Assembly: GCF_900096765.1 (NCBI RefSeq)
Contig: NZ_LT615228.1
Location: 440,669-504,668 of the forward strand
DNA: 64,000 nucleotides
Reading direction: 5' to 3'
Source: Polynucleobacter necessarius
GTDB lineage: Bacteria > Pseudomonadota > Gammaproteobacteria > Burkholderiales > Burkholderiaceae
The translations under genes and the position numbers were made by a program. Numbering within the stretch: the first letter of the stretch is position 1; every line of letters begins with the position of its first letter. Of the stretch, positions 38,675 to 48,414 are shown piece after piece. The notes beneath the pieces were generated by a model. The model searched no databases and was not told the DNA's origin. It was given only the letters and a program-made list of their open reading frames with translations.

Positions 38675-39061
38675 TTAACGCTGAATTAATTCAATTTTGT
38701 AACCGTCAGGATCGGTCACAAAGGCAATAACGGTATCTCCACCAGCAACAGGCCCAGCTTCGCGCGTGACATTGCCGCCAGCCGCCTTGATCTTGTCACA
38801 AGCCGCATAAGCATCAGGTACTCCAATGGCGATATGACCATAGGCAGTGCCTAAGTCATAAGAGTGAACACCATGGTTATAAGTCAACTCAATTTCTGCT
38901 TGGCCATCTGCATTGCCTCTACCGTAACCAACAAACACTAAGGAATACTTCTGCTCTGGGCGTTCAGTGGTGCGCAATACATTCATGCCCAAGACCTTGG
39001 TATAAAAATTAACTGAGCGCTGTAAATCGCCTACGCGCAACATGGTGTGCAAAATCATCAT
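38675..39061 (-). CDS. gloA: Lactoylglutathione lyase (glyoxalase I)
   Basis: GloA converts the methylglyoxal-glutathione adduct to S-lactoylglutathione. The 128-aa protein shows two glyoxalase beta-alpha-beta modules with metal ligands in [17 protein letters not shown] (His), [10 protein letters not shown] (Glu), [11 protein letters not shown] (His) and [10 protein letters not shown] (Glu). The start may be the second Met (39058). It is 3 bp from the ETF-QO gene stop. Confidence 0.95.
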   Translation of the reverse strand: MMILHTMLRVGDLQRSVNFYTKVLGMNVLRTTERPEQKYSLVFVGYGRGNADGQAEIELTYNHGVHSYDLGTAYGHIAIGVPDAYAACDKIKAAGGNVTREAGPVAGGDTVIAFVTDPDGYKIELIQR

Positions 39062-39064
39062 GGC

Positions 39065-40735
39065 TTACATTGCTCCGTAATTTGGGCCACCACCGCCTTC
39101 GGGTGTTACCCAGACAATGTTTTGACTAGGATCTTTGATGTCACAAGTTTTGCAATGCACGCAGTTTTGAGAATTGATTTGTAACTTTGTTTGCCCATCC
39201 GCTTCAACATACTCATAAACCCCAGCAGGGCAGTAGCGTTGCTCTGGGCCTGCATAAGTTTTTAAATTGAAGTTCACTGGGATAGCCGCATCCTTTAATG
39301 TCAGGTGAATTGGTTGATTTTCTGCATGATTGGTATTGGAGATAAATACCGAAGATAGGCGATCAAAGCTAATCTTGCCATCAGGTTTGGGGTAGCTGAT
39401 TGGCTTGTGCTGAGCAGCCGGTTCAAGACATTCGTGATCAGCATGCTTCAGATGAATGGTCCACGGCATATTGCCACCTAGTACTTTTTGTTCCAGACCA
39501 ACCATGAGCGTGCCCAAATACAAACCCTTTGACATCCATGGCTTGAAATTGCGTGCTTGATTGAGTTCTGTGTGTAACCAGCTATTTTGGAAAGCAGTTG
39601 GGTAGCCTGCCAAGATATCGGCAGAACGGTTATCGCTAAGTGCGGCCACAGCTGCCTCAGCTGCAAGCATGCCAGTCTTGATTGCAGCGTGACTACCTTT
39701 AATGCGAGATGCATTTAAAAATCCTGCGTCGCAACCAATCAAAGCACCACCTGGAAATACCGTTTTAGGAAGGCTGTTTAAGCCGCCAGCAGTAAGTGCT
39801 CGTGCGCCATAAGCAATGCGTTTGCCACCTTCAAAAGTTTCACGAATTTTAGGGTGTAATTTGTATCGCTGGAATTCTTCAAAAGGAGAGAGGTAAGGGT
39901 TCTTATAAGAGAGGCCTACAACCAACCCAACGGCTACTTTGTTATCCCCTAGGTGGTACAAGAAAGAGCCACCATAGTTGTCACTCTCTAATGGCCAGCC
40001 AGCCGTATGCACTACCAGCCCAGGCTTGCTTTTGCATGGTTCCACTTCCCAGAGTTCTTTAATGCCGATGCCATAGCTTTGTGGATCTGAATCTTTATCG
40101 AGAGCAAATTTGGCGATCAGTTGCTTTCCGAGATGACCGCGAGCCCCTTCGGCAAATAGAGTGTATTTGCCCCGAAGTTCCATGCCCAGCTGAAATTGAT
40201 CAGTAGGGTTACCTTCTTTATCAAGCCCCATTGAGCCAGTGATCACACCGCTGACTGCACCTTGTTCGTTGTACAAAATTTCTGCTGCTGGAAAGCCTGG
40301 GAAAATTTCAACACCTAATGATTCAGCTTGTTCACCTAACCAGCGAGTTACATTCGCTAAGCTCACAATATAGTTGCCCTCATTTTTAAAGCAATCGGGC
40401 AAGATCCAGTTGGGTACTTGGAATGACTTGTCTTGAGTTAAGAAAAGAAATTGATCTGCAGTCACTTCGGTATGAAGTGGCGCACCTAATTCTTTCCAGT
40501 TTGGAAACAGCTCAGTCAGCGCTTTTGGATCCATGACTGCCCCAGAGAGAATATGGGCACCAATTTCAGAACCCTTCTCTAGAACGCAGACGCTGATGTC
40601 TTTGCCACTAGCATTAGCAATTTGCTTGGCTTTGATAGCTGCGGATAGGCCAGCAGGTCCACCGCCAACAACGACCAGGTCATAGTCCATCGATTCCCTT
40701 GGCCCAAATTGTTCTAGCAGTTGCGCAGGATTCAT
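39065..40735 (-). CDS. Electron transfer flavoprotein-ubiquinone oxidoreductase
   Basis: The membrane-associated enzyme passes electrons from ETF to ubiquinone. The 556-aa protein has FAD motif VVGGGPAGLSAAIKAKQ, the quinone/FAD segment GCDAGFLNASRIKGSHAAIKTGM, and the C-terminal [4Fe-4S] ligands CVHCKTC preceded by CPAGVYEYV. It serves acyl-CoA dehydrogenases such as the GcdH encoded nearby. It is the first gene of a minus-strand run with gloA, the GNAT-like gene and the DUF1289 gene. The 160-bp gap upstream holds a 6-bp hairpin (40762-40777). Confidence 0.95.
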   Translation of the reverse strand: MNPAQLLEQFGPRESMDYDLVVVGGGPAGLSAAIKAKQIANASGKDISVCVLEKGSEIGAHILSGAVMDPKALTELFPNWKELGAPLHTEVTADQFLFLTQDKSFQVPNWILPDCFKNEGNYIVSLANVTRWLGEQAESLGVEIFPGFPAAEILYNEQGAVSGVITGSMGLDKEGNPTDQFQLGMELRGKYTLFAEGARGHLGKQLIAKFALDKDSDPQSYGIGIKELWEVEPCKSKPGLVVHTAGWPLESDNYGGSFLYHLGDNKVAVGLVVGLSYKNPYLSPFEEFQRYKLHPKIRETFEGGKRIAYGARALTAGGLNSLPKTVFPGGALIGCDAGFLNASRIKGSHAAIKTGMLAAEAAVAALSDNRSADILAGYPTAFQNSWLHTELNQARNFKPWMSKGLYLGTLMVGLEQKVLGGNMPWTIHLKHADHECLEPAAQHKPISYPKPDGKISFDRLSSVFISNTNHAENQPIHLTLKDAAIPVNFNLKTYAGPEQRYCPAGVYEYVEADGQTKLQINSQNCVHCKTCDIKDPSQNIVWVTPEGGGGPNYGAM

Positions 40736-40901
40736 GCAATGTCTCCGAGATTTCTTAAAAATAGGCTTTTCAGCCTAGATAGTTTAGTTCTAACTGCAAA
40801 AACCCAATCTAGTGCCCGTTCGATCAGGGTTCGGAGGTCTGAAGCGTTATGATTAGTTTTTTTTACCCTTTTTTGGCAATATTAGGACAAAAGTTATGAA
40901 T

Positions 40902-40931
40902 AAAACTTACCCATCGAAAACTTACCCATCG
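40902..40931 (+). repeat. 15-bp perfect tandem duplication at the scoA N-terminus
   Basis: AAAACTTACCCATCG occurs twice in direct succession (40902-40916, 40917-40931). It adds five codons (KTYPS) without changing frame. Confidence 0.95.
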
Positions 40932-40958
40932 GCAGTAGATGCCCTGCGGGATATCTTA

Positions 40959-40966
40959 AAAGAAAG
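40959..40966 (+). repeat. 4-bp tandem duplication (AAAG x2) causing the scoA frameshift
   Basis: Removing one AAAG converts the reading from ILKERRTKA into [12 protein letters not shown], the conserved ScoA sequence. It is the inactivating change. Confidence 0.88.
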
Positions 40967-41632
40967 ACGGACAAAAGCTAGCAGTTGGCGGTTTTGGGCT
41001 ATGTGGCATACCTGAGGCGCTGATCGCCGCAGTGAAAGATCTCGGTGTGCAAAACCTGACGGCGATTGCGAATAACGCAGGTGTAGATGGTTTTGGATTG
41101 GGTTTGTTATTGAATTCACGCCAAGTCAAAAAGATGGTTGCCTCTTATGTGGGTGAGAACAAAGAATTTGAGTGTCAATATTTAGCAGGTGAATTAGAGC
41201 TGGAATTTACACCTCAAGGCACCTTAGCTGAAAAATTACGTGCTGGTGGTTGCGGTATCCCTGCTTTCTATACCAAAACTGGTGTTGGCACTTTAGTTGC
41301 CGAGGGTAAGGAAGAAAAAGAATTTGATGGCGAGAAGTACATCATGGAGCGTTCAATCGTTTCTGATATCTCTTTGGTAAAAGCCTGGAAGGCAGATAAG
41401 TCCGGAAACTTGGTGTATCGCTATACCGCTCGCAACTTCAACCCCGTAGTTGCGATGGCTGGCAAGATCACTGTAGCCGAAGTGGAAGAGATCGTAGAGA
41501 ACGGGCAATTACATCCAGATGAAATCCATACCCCGGGCATTTATGTCCACCGCTTGGTACTCCATACAACACCAGAGAAGCGCATCGAGCAGCGCACTCT
41601 GACTGCAAAAGCTTAATTTTAGGAAGATCGAT

Positions 41633-42283
41633 ATGCCTTGGACTAGAGATGAAATGGCAGCACGTGCTGCTAAAGAATTAAAAGATGGTTACTACGTGAA
41701 CTTGGGTATTGGTATGCCAACACTGGTTGCAAACCATGTGCCAAAAGATATGGAAGTTTGGTTGCAATCAGAAAACGGTTTGCTGGGTATCGGACCATTT
41801 CCAACTGAAGAAACCATAGATGCCGACTTAATTAATGCTGGTAAGCAAACGGTCACGACTTTGCCAGGATCCTCTATTTTTTCATCTGCTGATTCCTTTG
41901 GCATGATTCGCGGGGGAAAAATTAATATCGCTATTTTGGGTGCGATGCAGGTAAGTGAGCATGGTGACTTAGCCAACTGGATGATTTCCGGAAAAATGGT
42001 GAAGGGCATGGGCGGCGCAATGGATTTGGTGGCAGGCGTCAAGCATGTTGTGGTGCTCATGGAGCACGTTGCCAAGAAAAAAGATGGCACTGAAGAGCTG
42101 AAGATTTTGCCTAAGTGCACCTTGCCGCTCACTGGTGTAGGTGTGATTAGCCAGATCATTACCGACCTTTGCGTCTTGGATATCACCCCTAAGGGCTTGA
42201 AGTTGACTGAATTGGCTCCGGGCGTGACTAAAGAGGAGGTGATTGCCAAAACAGGTGCCCCTGTTGATACAACGGGTTTCTGA
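41633..42283 (+). CDS. scoB: 3-oxoacid CoA-transferase subunit B
   Basis: ScoB carries the catalytic glutamate of the CoA-transferase, in [15 protein letters not shown]. The glycine-rich NLGIGMPTL near the N-terminus and [20 protein letters not shown] are typical. The 216-aa gene is intact, 16 bp after broken scoA. Without ScoA the enzyme should not form, so this gene is probably drifting unless a paralogue of scoA exists elsewhere. Confidence 0.94.
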   Translation: MPWTRDEMAARAAKELKDGYYVNLGIGMPTLVANHVPKDMEVWLQSENGLLGIGPFPTEETIDADLINAGKQTVTTLPGSSIFSSADSFGMIRGGKINIAILGAMQVSEHGDLANWMISGKMVKGMGGAMDLVAGVKHVVVLMEHVAKKKDGTEELKILPKCTLPLTGVGVISQIITDLCVLDITPKGLKLTELAPGVTKEEVIAKTGAPVDTTGF

Positions 42284-42318
42284 TCGGCGTCATCATTTAA
42301 TGGAATAATGGGTTCACC

Positions 42319-43473
42319 ATGTCGGGCGCCCATCATCACCATTCAAAGCCAGTAAAACCCCGGAATCATTCTGGGGTTGACCCTTCCTTGCATGCTCATA
42401 AAAAGGGCGATGCGAAGCATTCTCATAGCAAGGAAGTTTCTAATCAAAATCTCCTACTGATCGCTTTAGTCCTGACCTTAGGTTTTTCGGGGGTTGAGGG
42501 TGCTGCGGCGTATTTTGCAAATTCTCTTGCATTGATCTCCGATGCCGGTCATATGGTGACCGATGCAGCAGCCCTTGGCTTAGCCTTACTTGCGCAAATG
42601 ATTTCTCGTCGTCCACCATCGCCAAAACATTCTTTTGGGTTTGGTAGAGCGGAAGCGCTCGCAGCATTCGTTAACAGCATTGCTATGCTGGGATTGGTTG
42701 TATGGATCATCGTTGAGGCGATCAGCCGTTTTTACGATCCACACAAAGTAGACGGATTCACAGTAACGGTAGTAGCCGCGATTGGCTTACTCATGAACAT
42801 TGTGGTGGCATGGGTTCTCTCGCGCGATCAAAAGAGTGTCAATACGCGCGCTGCCTTAGTACATGTGATGGGTGATCTACTAGGCTCAGTTGCCGCATTA
42901 ATTGCTGGTGTGGTGATTCAGTTCACTGGTTGGATGCCGATTGATGCGATCCTCTCCATCCTAGTCTCATTGCTTATTCTGAAGTCCACTATTTCAATTC
43001 TCCATGAGTCATATCACTTTCTCATGGAAGGTGTGCCATTACATATTGACTATTTGCAGGTTGGCAAAGATCTCAAGAGTGTTCCTGGTGTGCTAGCGGT
43101 GCATGACTTACATGTTTGGGAGATGACCCCTAGCTTCCCAGCTCTGATTGGCCACATTGAGATTGCCAATATTCAAGAGTGGCCAGCCATCATGGAAAGA
43201 ATCAATCAAATGTTATTGGATAAACATGGGATTGATCACGTGACCTTGCAGCCCGAGGAGGTGCGTGTTGTCATTGACTGCATTGAAGATGTGCATGAGC
43301 ATGAACACCAAGATGATCATGAGTCGGTGATTCATCAGGGCGACACTTTTTATGTAGAGTGTTCAAGCGGTGAGCAAGCTCATCGTATGGCCTATCACGC
43401 CTGGGGTGATCCGCATAATTCCAAGGTATTGCTTTGTGTACATGGATTAACACGTCGTGGTGCTGACTTTTAA
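42319..43473 (+). CDS. Cation diffusion facilitator, C-terminus run on into a hydrolase gene
   Basis: The protein is a CDF metal exporter (CzcD/ZitB type). It has a His-rich N-terminus (GAHHHHS, HAHKKGDAKHSHS), six membrane helices and metal-site residues in LISDAGHMVTDAAAL and LVHVMGDLLGSV. A cytoplasmic C-terminal domain follows (VHDLHVWEMTPSFPALIGHI). The usual length is about 300-330 aa. Here the frame continues past a second His-rich stretch (HEHEHQDDHE) into the N-terminus of an alpha/beta hydrolase and stops at 43473, giving 384 aa. The last 49 or so residues (from 43327) belong to the hydrolase, so the CDF stop seems to be missing. Confidence 0.85.
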   Translation: MSGAHHHHSKPVKPRNHSGVDPSLHAHKKGDAKHSHSKEVSNQNLLLIALVLTLGFSGVEGAAAYFANSLALISDAGHMVTDAAALGLALLAQMISRRPPSPKHSFGFGRAEALAAFVNSIAMLGLVVWIIVEAISRFYDPHKVDGFTVTVVAAIGLLMNIVVAWVLSRDQKSVNTRAALVHVMGDLLGSVAALIAGVVIQFTGWMPIDAILSILVSLLILKSTISILHESYHFLMEGVPLHIDYLQVGKDLKSVPGVLAVHDLHVWEMTPSFPALIGHIEIANIQEWPAIMERINQMLLDKHGIDHVTLQPEEVRVVIDCIEDVHEHEHQDDHESVIHQGDTFYVECSSGEQAHRMAYHAWGDPHNSKVLLCVHGLTRRGADF

Positions 43474-44190
43474 ACCCTTGCTCAAGCGATGTGCAAAGAC
43501 TACTACGTTGTTTGCCCTGATGTGGTTGGGAGGGGAGACTCAGATCGCCTTAGTAATCCAATGTTGTATGCCGTTCCGCAATACGTATCTGATATTGCCC
43601 AGCTTGTGAAAAAGCTTGGCGTATCTCAGGTGGATTGGTTTGGAACTTCGATGGGTGGATTGATTGGCATGGTCTATGCGTCTATGCCAAATTCTCCAAT
43701 CCGTAGAATGTTAATTAACGATGTTGGTCCTCGGATTGAGCCAGAGGCAATTAAGCGTTTAGGCTCTTATGTAGGGCAGCCTTTTGCATTTGCTAATCGC
43801 GCTGATGCACTCGAGCGCTTAAACCAAATTTGCGCTTCTTTTGGCGAGCATACGCCGCAAGAGTGGGAAATCTATAACGGCCCAATGTTAGTAGAAAAAA
43901 ATGGCCAGTGGATCATGCACTATGACCCGAACATCTCCGTACCGTTTGCAGCCATCAATCCGGTGATGGCTAAAGCTGGTGAGATGGCGATGTGGCATGC
44001 TTTCAAGCAAATTCATATCCCGATGCTGATTGTGCGTGGTGCTCAATCAGATTTACTCTCGGCTCAAACTGTTGCGCAGATGTGCAAAGTAAACCCCTAC
44101 GCTAGAAGTATTGAAATTCCGAATGTGGGTCATGCCCCGGCATTTGTGAAACCAGAACAAATTGCTTTGACAAAAGAATTCTTTAGTTAA
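43327..44190 (+). pseudogene. Alpha/beta hydrolase, interrupted by an in-frame TAA
   Basis: The frame from about GTG 43327 reads YVECSSGEQAHRMAYHAWGD and LLCVHGLTRRGADF (oxyanion HG motif), then hits TAA 43471-43473. It continues in the same frame with TLAQAMCKDYYVVCPDVVGRG, the nucleophile elbow GTSMGGLIGM, and the catalytic His in PNVGHAPAF. The expected codon is AAA (Lys), so one A-to-T change explains the stop. Intact length would be 287 aa. A restart at ATG 43489 would lack the first strand and the HG motif. The ancestral start is uncertain because the CDF frame now runs into it. Confidence 0.85.
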
Positions 44191-44214
44191 TCTCCATTGA
44201 AGTGAATTTTGCCT

Positions 44215-46254
44215 ATGGCAAATGCACCAAGTAAATCAGACGCACAGTTAGATAAGCCGGCACTCTTTGCTGATGCCTGGTATGGTGAGCCCTCCGAGTC
44301 TCATGCACTAGGCGTCACCAGTATTTTGCAGTCCCTCAATTTAGATGAAGCTACTTTGATTGCGGCTAGTAATATTGCCCGTACTCACGGCAAAGAAGCT
44401 CTCATCAAATTGATTGGTGAAGAGCCTGCGAAGTTATTAATTGGTTACCGAGGATTGCGTCAAGCTCAAGCCAAACTCGTTCGCGAAGATGGCGGTCTGA
44501 GTGTTGCCGGGCAAGAAGAAATGCTGCGTAAGATGCTTCTAGCATTTGGTGATGACTTGCGGGTTGTTTTGATCTATCTCGCTTCTCGTTTGCAGACTCT
44601 GCGCTGGGTAACTCAAGAAAAAATCGAAATGCCCAATGCTTGGGCGCAAGAAATATTAAATATCGACGCTTCTTTGGCCAATCGTCTTGGTATTTGGCAA
44701 ATGAAGTGGGAGATGGAAGACCTGGCATTCCGAGTTTTATCGCCTTTGATATACCGCGACATTGCCAAGATGCTCGATGCTAAGCGTATTGAACGCCAAG
44801 CTTTTATTGAGCGCATTGTGCGTGAGCTCAAAGAGGAGTTAAAGGCAGCTCGGATTGACGGTGAAGTTTTGGGTAGACCAAAACACATCTATAGCATCTG
44901 GAAAAAGATGCAGGGCAAGTCTTTGGATTTTGCCAACCTCTATGATGTAAGAGCGTTTCGCGTTTTGGTCGATGATGTGAAGACTTGTTATGCGGTATTG
45001 GGGATAGTGCATAACGTGTGGCAACCCGTGCCACGAGAGTTTGACGATTACATCGCTAGACCCAAACCTAATGGCTACCATTCATTACATACAGTTGTCA
45101 TGAATGAAGAAGGCACTGCCTTTGAAATCCAAGTGCGAATTCATGAAATGCATCAACAAGCGGAGTATGGTTTGGCTGCCCATTGGCGCTATAAAGAGGG
45201 TGCTTATATTGGCATGGCTACGCCAGCCAACCCAGCCAAAGCGGGTAAATCAAACCCGCCTCATCAGCAAGGCACTCATAGCGCTGAGGTTGCCTATGAG
45301 CGCCAAATTGCCTGGGCTCGTCAGCTGATCTCTTGGAAAGAGGATGCCTGGGATCAACTGAAGCATCACGAGATTGATGACCACATCTATGTATTAACAC
45401 CATTGGGAAAAGTCATTTCTCTGGAGAAGGGTTCAACCCCGATTGATTTTGCTTATGCAGTACATACCAATTTAGGTCATCGCTGTCGTGGTGCACGAGT
45501 CGATGGCGCAATGGTTCCGCTAGAGACTGCATTACAAAATGGGCAAACCGTAGAAATCATTGCTGTGAAGCATGGTGGTCCATCACGGGATTGGATCAGT
45601 CTCGATAAACATTACGTACGCTCACAGCGGGCACGCCAACGAGTTCGCGCTTGGTTTAACGCGCTGGATGATGAGGAAGCTGGCCAAGCTACTAAACCTA
45701 CCGAGCTGAAGTCGGATGTTGAAGAAGTCAAGCCAACTGCTGCACCAGACATTATTATGCGAAGCAGTAGTCGCAAAGCAGGACAAGGTGGCGATGTATT
45801 GGTAGTCGGGGTCGATTCCTTATTGACGCAATTGGCTTGTTGTTGCAGACCCGTTCCGCCTGACGCCATTGCTGGCTTTGTCACGCAAGGTAGAGGGGTA
45901 TCGATTCATCGTCGCTCATGCAAGACATTTAGAGGCTTGCTTGAGCGAGCCCCAGAGCGGGTAATTCAAACTGCTTGGACTGCTTCTGCTGCTGATCCGC
46001 AAGCGCATTCCGAGCAAAAGCGTGTCTTTCCAGCGGACTTAGTGGTGTCAGGTCTAGATCGCCCAGAGCTTATGCGGGAGCTCTTTGAGATTTTGACCAG
46101 ACAGGGTGTGCATGTCACTGATTTACGAAAATCGACCAAAAAAGGTCTGGCACAGATCCTTTTAACGCTAGAAGTGAAGGATTCTGAGGTCTTGCGTTTT
46201 GTTCAAAATAGCTTGGAAGAGGTCAAAGGGGTCACCCAAGTGCGTCGCCGGTGA
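44215..46254 (+). CDS. relA: GTP pyrophosphokinase RelA ((p)ppGpp synthetase I)
   Basis: RelA makes (p)ppGpp on stalled ribosomes. The 679-aa protein has an N-terminal HD-like domain whose catalytic residues are lost (VVLIYLASRLQTLRW instead of the usual LADRLHNMRT). The synthetase domain has YDVRAFRVLV and EFDDYIARPKPNGYHSLHT, with the EFDD form typical of RelA rather than the SpoT form. A TGS domain (IYVLTPLGKVISLEKG) and a C-terminal ACT domain follow. I used ATG 44215 rather than the in-frame TTG 44209. Confidence 0.94.
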   Translation: MANAPSKSDAQLDKPALFADAWYGEPSESHALGVTSILQSLNLDEATLIAASNIARTHGKEALIKLIGEEPAKLLIGYRGLRQAQAKLVREDGGLSVAGQEEMLRKMLLAFGDDLRVVLIYLASRLQTLRWVTQEKIEMPNAWAQEILNIDASLANRLGIWQMKWEMEDLAFRVLSPLIYRDIAKMLDAKRIERQAFIERIVRELKEELKAARIDGEVLGRPKHIYSIWKKMQGKSLDFANLYDVRAFRVLVDDVKTCYAVLGIVHNVWQPVPREFDDYIARPKPNGYHSLHTVVMNEEGTAFEIQVRIHEMHQQAEYGLAAHWRYKEGAYIGMATPANPAKAGKSNPPHQQGTHSAEVAYERQIAWARQLISWKEDAWDQLKHHEIDDHIYVLTPLGKVISLEKGSTPIDFAYAVHTNLGHRCRGARVDGAMVPLETALQNGQTVEIIAVKHGGPSRDWISLDKHYVRSQRARQRVRAWFNALDDEEAGQATKPTELKSDVEEVKPTAAPDIIMRSSSRKAGQGGDVLVVGVDSLLTQLACCCRPVPPDAIAGFVTQGRGVSIHRRSCKTFRGLLERAPERVIQTAWTASAADPQAHSEQKRVFPADLVVSGLDRPELMRELFEILTRQGVHVTDLRKSTKKGLAQILLTLEVKDSEVLRFVQNSLEEVKGVTQVRRR

Positions 46255-46272
46255 TAAACTCTAGGGCTGTAT

Positions 46273-46349
46273 AGGCTCGTAGCTCAGCTGGTTAGAGCAC
46301 CACCTTGACATGGTGGGGGTCGTTGGTTCGAGTCCAATCGAGCCTACCA
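46273..46349 (+). tRNA. tRNA-Val (anticodon GAC)
   Basis: A 77-nt cloverleaf folds with acceptor AGGCTCG paired with CGAGCCT and an encoded 3' ACCA. The D-arm is GCTCAGCTGGTTAGAGC. The anticodon stem CCACC/GGTGG has loop TTGACAT, so the anticodon is GAC. The T-arm is GTTGG-TTCGAGT-CCAAT. It lies between relA and thrS. Confidence 0.97.
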
Positions 46350-46368
46350 ACGAATAATGACCCAAGAT

Positions 46369-46403
46369 GCGCGGTTGGCCACAAGCTACCGCGCTTTCTT
46401 TTT
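46369..46403 (+). terminator. Rho-independent terminator after tRNA-Val
   Basis: GCGCGGT (46369-46375) pairs with ACCGCGC (46388-46394), followed by TTTCTTTTT (46395-46403). It ends the tRNA transcript ahead of the thrS leader. It could instead act as a leader attenuator of thrS, which I consider less likely. Confidence 0.8.
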
Positions 46404-46449
46404 AGGTCGATGAAGTAAAACAAAGTTCAGTCCAATAAATGGAGTTGTT

Positions 46450-48372
46450 ATGCCAGTAGTTACTCTGCCCGATGGATCAAAACGTGAGTTTGATGCTCCC
46501 GTTCGCGTAGCGGATGTTGCCCAAAGCATCGGCAGTGGTCTTGCTAAGGCTGCCTTAGGTGGCATCGTTGATGGCAAGATGGTAGACACCAGCTTTCTTA
46601 TCGATAGGGATAGTCAGCTTGCCATCATTACAGATAAAAGTCCTGAGGCTTTAGATATTGTGCGCCACTCAACAGCGCACTTATTGGCATACGCTGTTAA
46701 AGAATTGTTTCCAGAGGCGCAAGTGACCATTGGGCCAGTAGTTGAGAACGGGTTTTACTATGATTTTTCTTACCATCGACCATTTACACCAGATGACTTA
46801 GTCGCGCTGGAAAAGAAGATGACAGAGCTTGCTAAAAAAGATGAGCCTGTTATTCGTAGTGTTCTTCCACGTGACGAAGCAGTGAAGTTTTTTAAAGATC
46901 AAAGCGAACATTACAAAGCAGAAATCATTGCTAGCATTCCTCAGAATGAAGATGTATCGCTCTATGCCGAAGGTAAGTTCACTGACTTATGTCGTGGTCC
47001 TCATGTGCCATCGACTGGCAAATTAAAAGTCTTTAAGCTCATGAAGCTGGCTGGCGCCTACTGGCGTGGTGATAGCAAGAATGAGATGTTGCAGCGTATC
47101 TACGGTACTGCTTGGTTGCGCAAAGAAGATCAAGATGCTTACTTGCATATGCTTGAGGAGTCTGAAAAACGTGATCACCGTCGCCTTGGCAAGCAACTCG
47201 ATTTATTCCATTTCCAAGAAGAAGCGCCGGGTCTGATTTTCTGGCATCCAAAAGGCTGGTCAATTTGGCAAGAGGTTGAGCAATACATGCGTCGCGTGTA
47301 TCAACAAGAGGGCTACCAAGAGGTGAAGGCGCCACAAATTTTGGATCGCGCACTCTGGGAAAAATCAGGGCACTGGGAAAATTACAAAGAAATCATGTTT
47401 ACCACTGAGTCAGAAAATCGTGCCTATGCCTTAAAGCCGATGAACTGCCCAGGCCATGTTCAGATTTACAACTCTGGTTTACACAGTTATCGCGAATTGC
47501 CATTGCGTTTTGGAGAGTTCGGTCAATGTCACCGCAATGAGCCATCTGGTGCATTACATGGTTTGATGCGTGTACGTGGCTTTACTCAGGATGATGGACA
47601 TATTTTCTGTACCGAAGATCAAATCCAATCCGAGGTGGCTGATTTTGATAAAGCGGTTCGCGCTGTTTATCAAGATTTTGGTTTTACTGAGGTTGCCGTC
47701 AAATTGGCTCTTCGCCCAGCAAAGCGGGTCGGTGATGATGCGATTTGGGATAAAGCCGAAGAGGCCTTGCGGGGAGCTCTAAAAGCTTCCGGTCAAGAAT
47801 GGGAAGAATTGCCTGGGGAAGGCGCCTTTTATGGCCCTAAGATCGAATATCACCTCAAGGACTTCATTGGGCGCACTTGGCAGTGCGGCACCATTCAGGT
47901 CGATTTCTCCATGCCAGCCCGTTTGGGAGCAGAATATGTGGCTGAAGATAATAGCCGCAAGACCCCCGTCATGCTCCACAGGGCAATTGTGGGCTCTTTG
48001 GAGCGATTTATCGGCATCTTGATCGAAAATCACGCCGGAAACATGCCGGTTTGGCTTGCTCCGACCCAGGCAGTAGTTCTCAATATCTCTGGAAATTCTG
48101 CTGCATATGCACAACAAGTCCAGCAAATCCTGAAAAAACAAGGGTTTAGAGTCGAGGCGGATTTGCGGAACGAGAAAATTACGTATAAAATACGTGAGCA
48201 CGCATTACAGAAGATTCCGTTTTTGCTCGTGGTTGGCGATAAAGAGTCTGAAACTAATACGGTGGCCGTTCGTGCCCGTGGCGGAGTGGATTTAGGTGTG
48301 ATGCCTATTGATGCCTTCGTTGCCCGACTCCAGCAGGATATATCCCAGAAAGTCGGACCCGAGCCTAGCTAG
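46450..48372 (+). CDS. thrS: Threonine-tRNA ligase
   Basis: ThrS charges tRNA-Thr. The 640-aa protein has the N-terminal TGS domain ([15 protein letters not shown]), the editing domain with [16 protein letters not shown], and the class II core. Zinc ligands lie in [11 protein letters not shown] and downstream histidines. Motif 3 lies in [23 protein letters not shown] precedes the ATG. It heads the conserved block thrS-infC-rpmI-rplT-pheS-pheT-ihfA. Confidence 0.98.
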   Translation: MPVVTLPDGSKREFDAPVRVADVAQSIGSGLAKAALGGIVDGKMVDTSFLIDRDSQLAIITDKSPEALDIVRHSTAHLLAYAVKELFPEAQVTIGPVVENGFYYDFSYHRPFTPDDLVALEKKMTELAKKDEPVIRSVLPRDEAVKFFKDQSEHYKAEIIASIPQNEDVSLYAEGKFTDLCRGPHVPSTGKLKVFKLMKLAGAYWRGDSKNEMLQRIYGTAWLRKEDQDAYLHMLEESEKRDHRRLGKQLDLFHFQEEAPGLIFWHPKGWSIWQEVEQYMRRVYQQEGYQEVKAPQILDRALWEKSGHWENYKEIMFTTESENRAYALKPMNCPGHVQIYNSGLHSYRELPLRFGEFGQCHRNEPSGALHGLMRVRGFTQDDGHIFCTEDQIQSEVADFDKAVRAVYQDFGFTEVAVKLALRPAKRVGDDAIWDKAEEALRGALKASGQEWEELPGEGAFYGPKIEYHLKDFIGRTWQCGTIQVDFSMPARLGAEYVAEDNSRKTPVMLHRAIVGSLERFIGILIENHAGNMPVWLAPTQAVVLNISGNSAAYAQQVQQILKKQGFRVEADLRNEKITYKIREHALQKIPFLLVVGDKESETNTVAVRARGGVDLGVMPIDAFVARLQQDISQKVGPEPS

Positions 48373-48414
48373 GGTTAGAACGGTTTTTATTGTTTTTTTA
48401 AAGGAATTAAGAAG

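Larger units (their letters stand above)
40896..41616 (+). pseudogene. scoA: scoA, 3-oxoacid CoA-transferase subunit A, broken by tandem duplications
   Basis: ScoA with ScoB moves CoA from succinyl-CoA to acetoacetate. From ATG 40896 the frame starts well ([10 protein letters not shown]) but then shifts and stops at TGA near 41012. The other frame resumes with [19 protein letters not shown] and continues through [11 protein letters not shown] to the stop at 41616. Two tandem duplications are visible. A 15-bp one at 40902-40931 is in frame and doubles KTYPS. A 4-bp AAAG at 40959-40966 causes the shift. Removing both gives a normal 233-aa ScoA. A start at GTG 41032 would lack the N-terminal CoA-binding region. 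Confidence 0.9.

Noticed and set aside
41692..42342. Long open frame of 216 codons on the minus strand opposite scoB
   Set aside because: It mirrors scoB with no family motif and no ribosome-binding site. scoB on the plus strand has clear CoA-transferase motifs.
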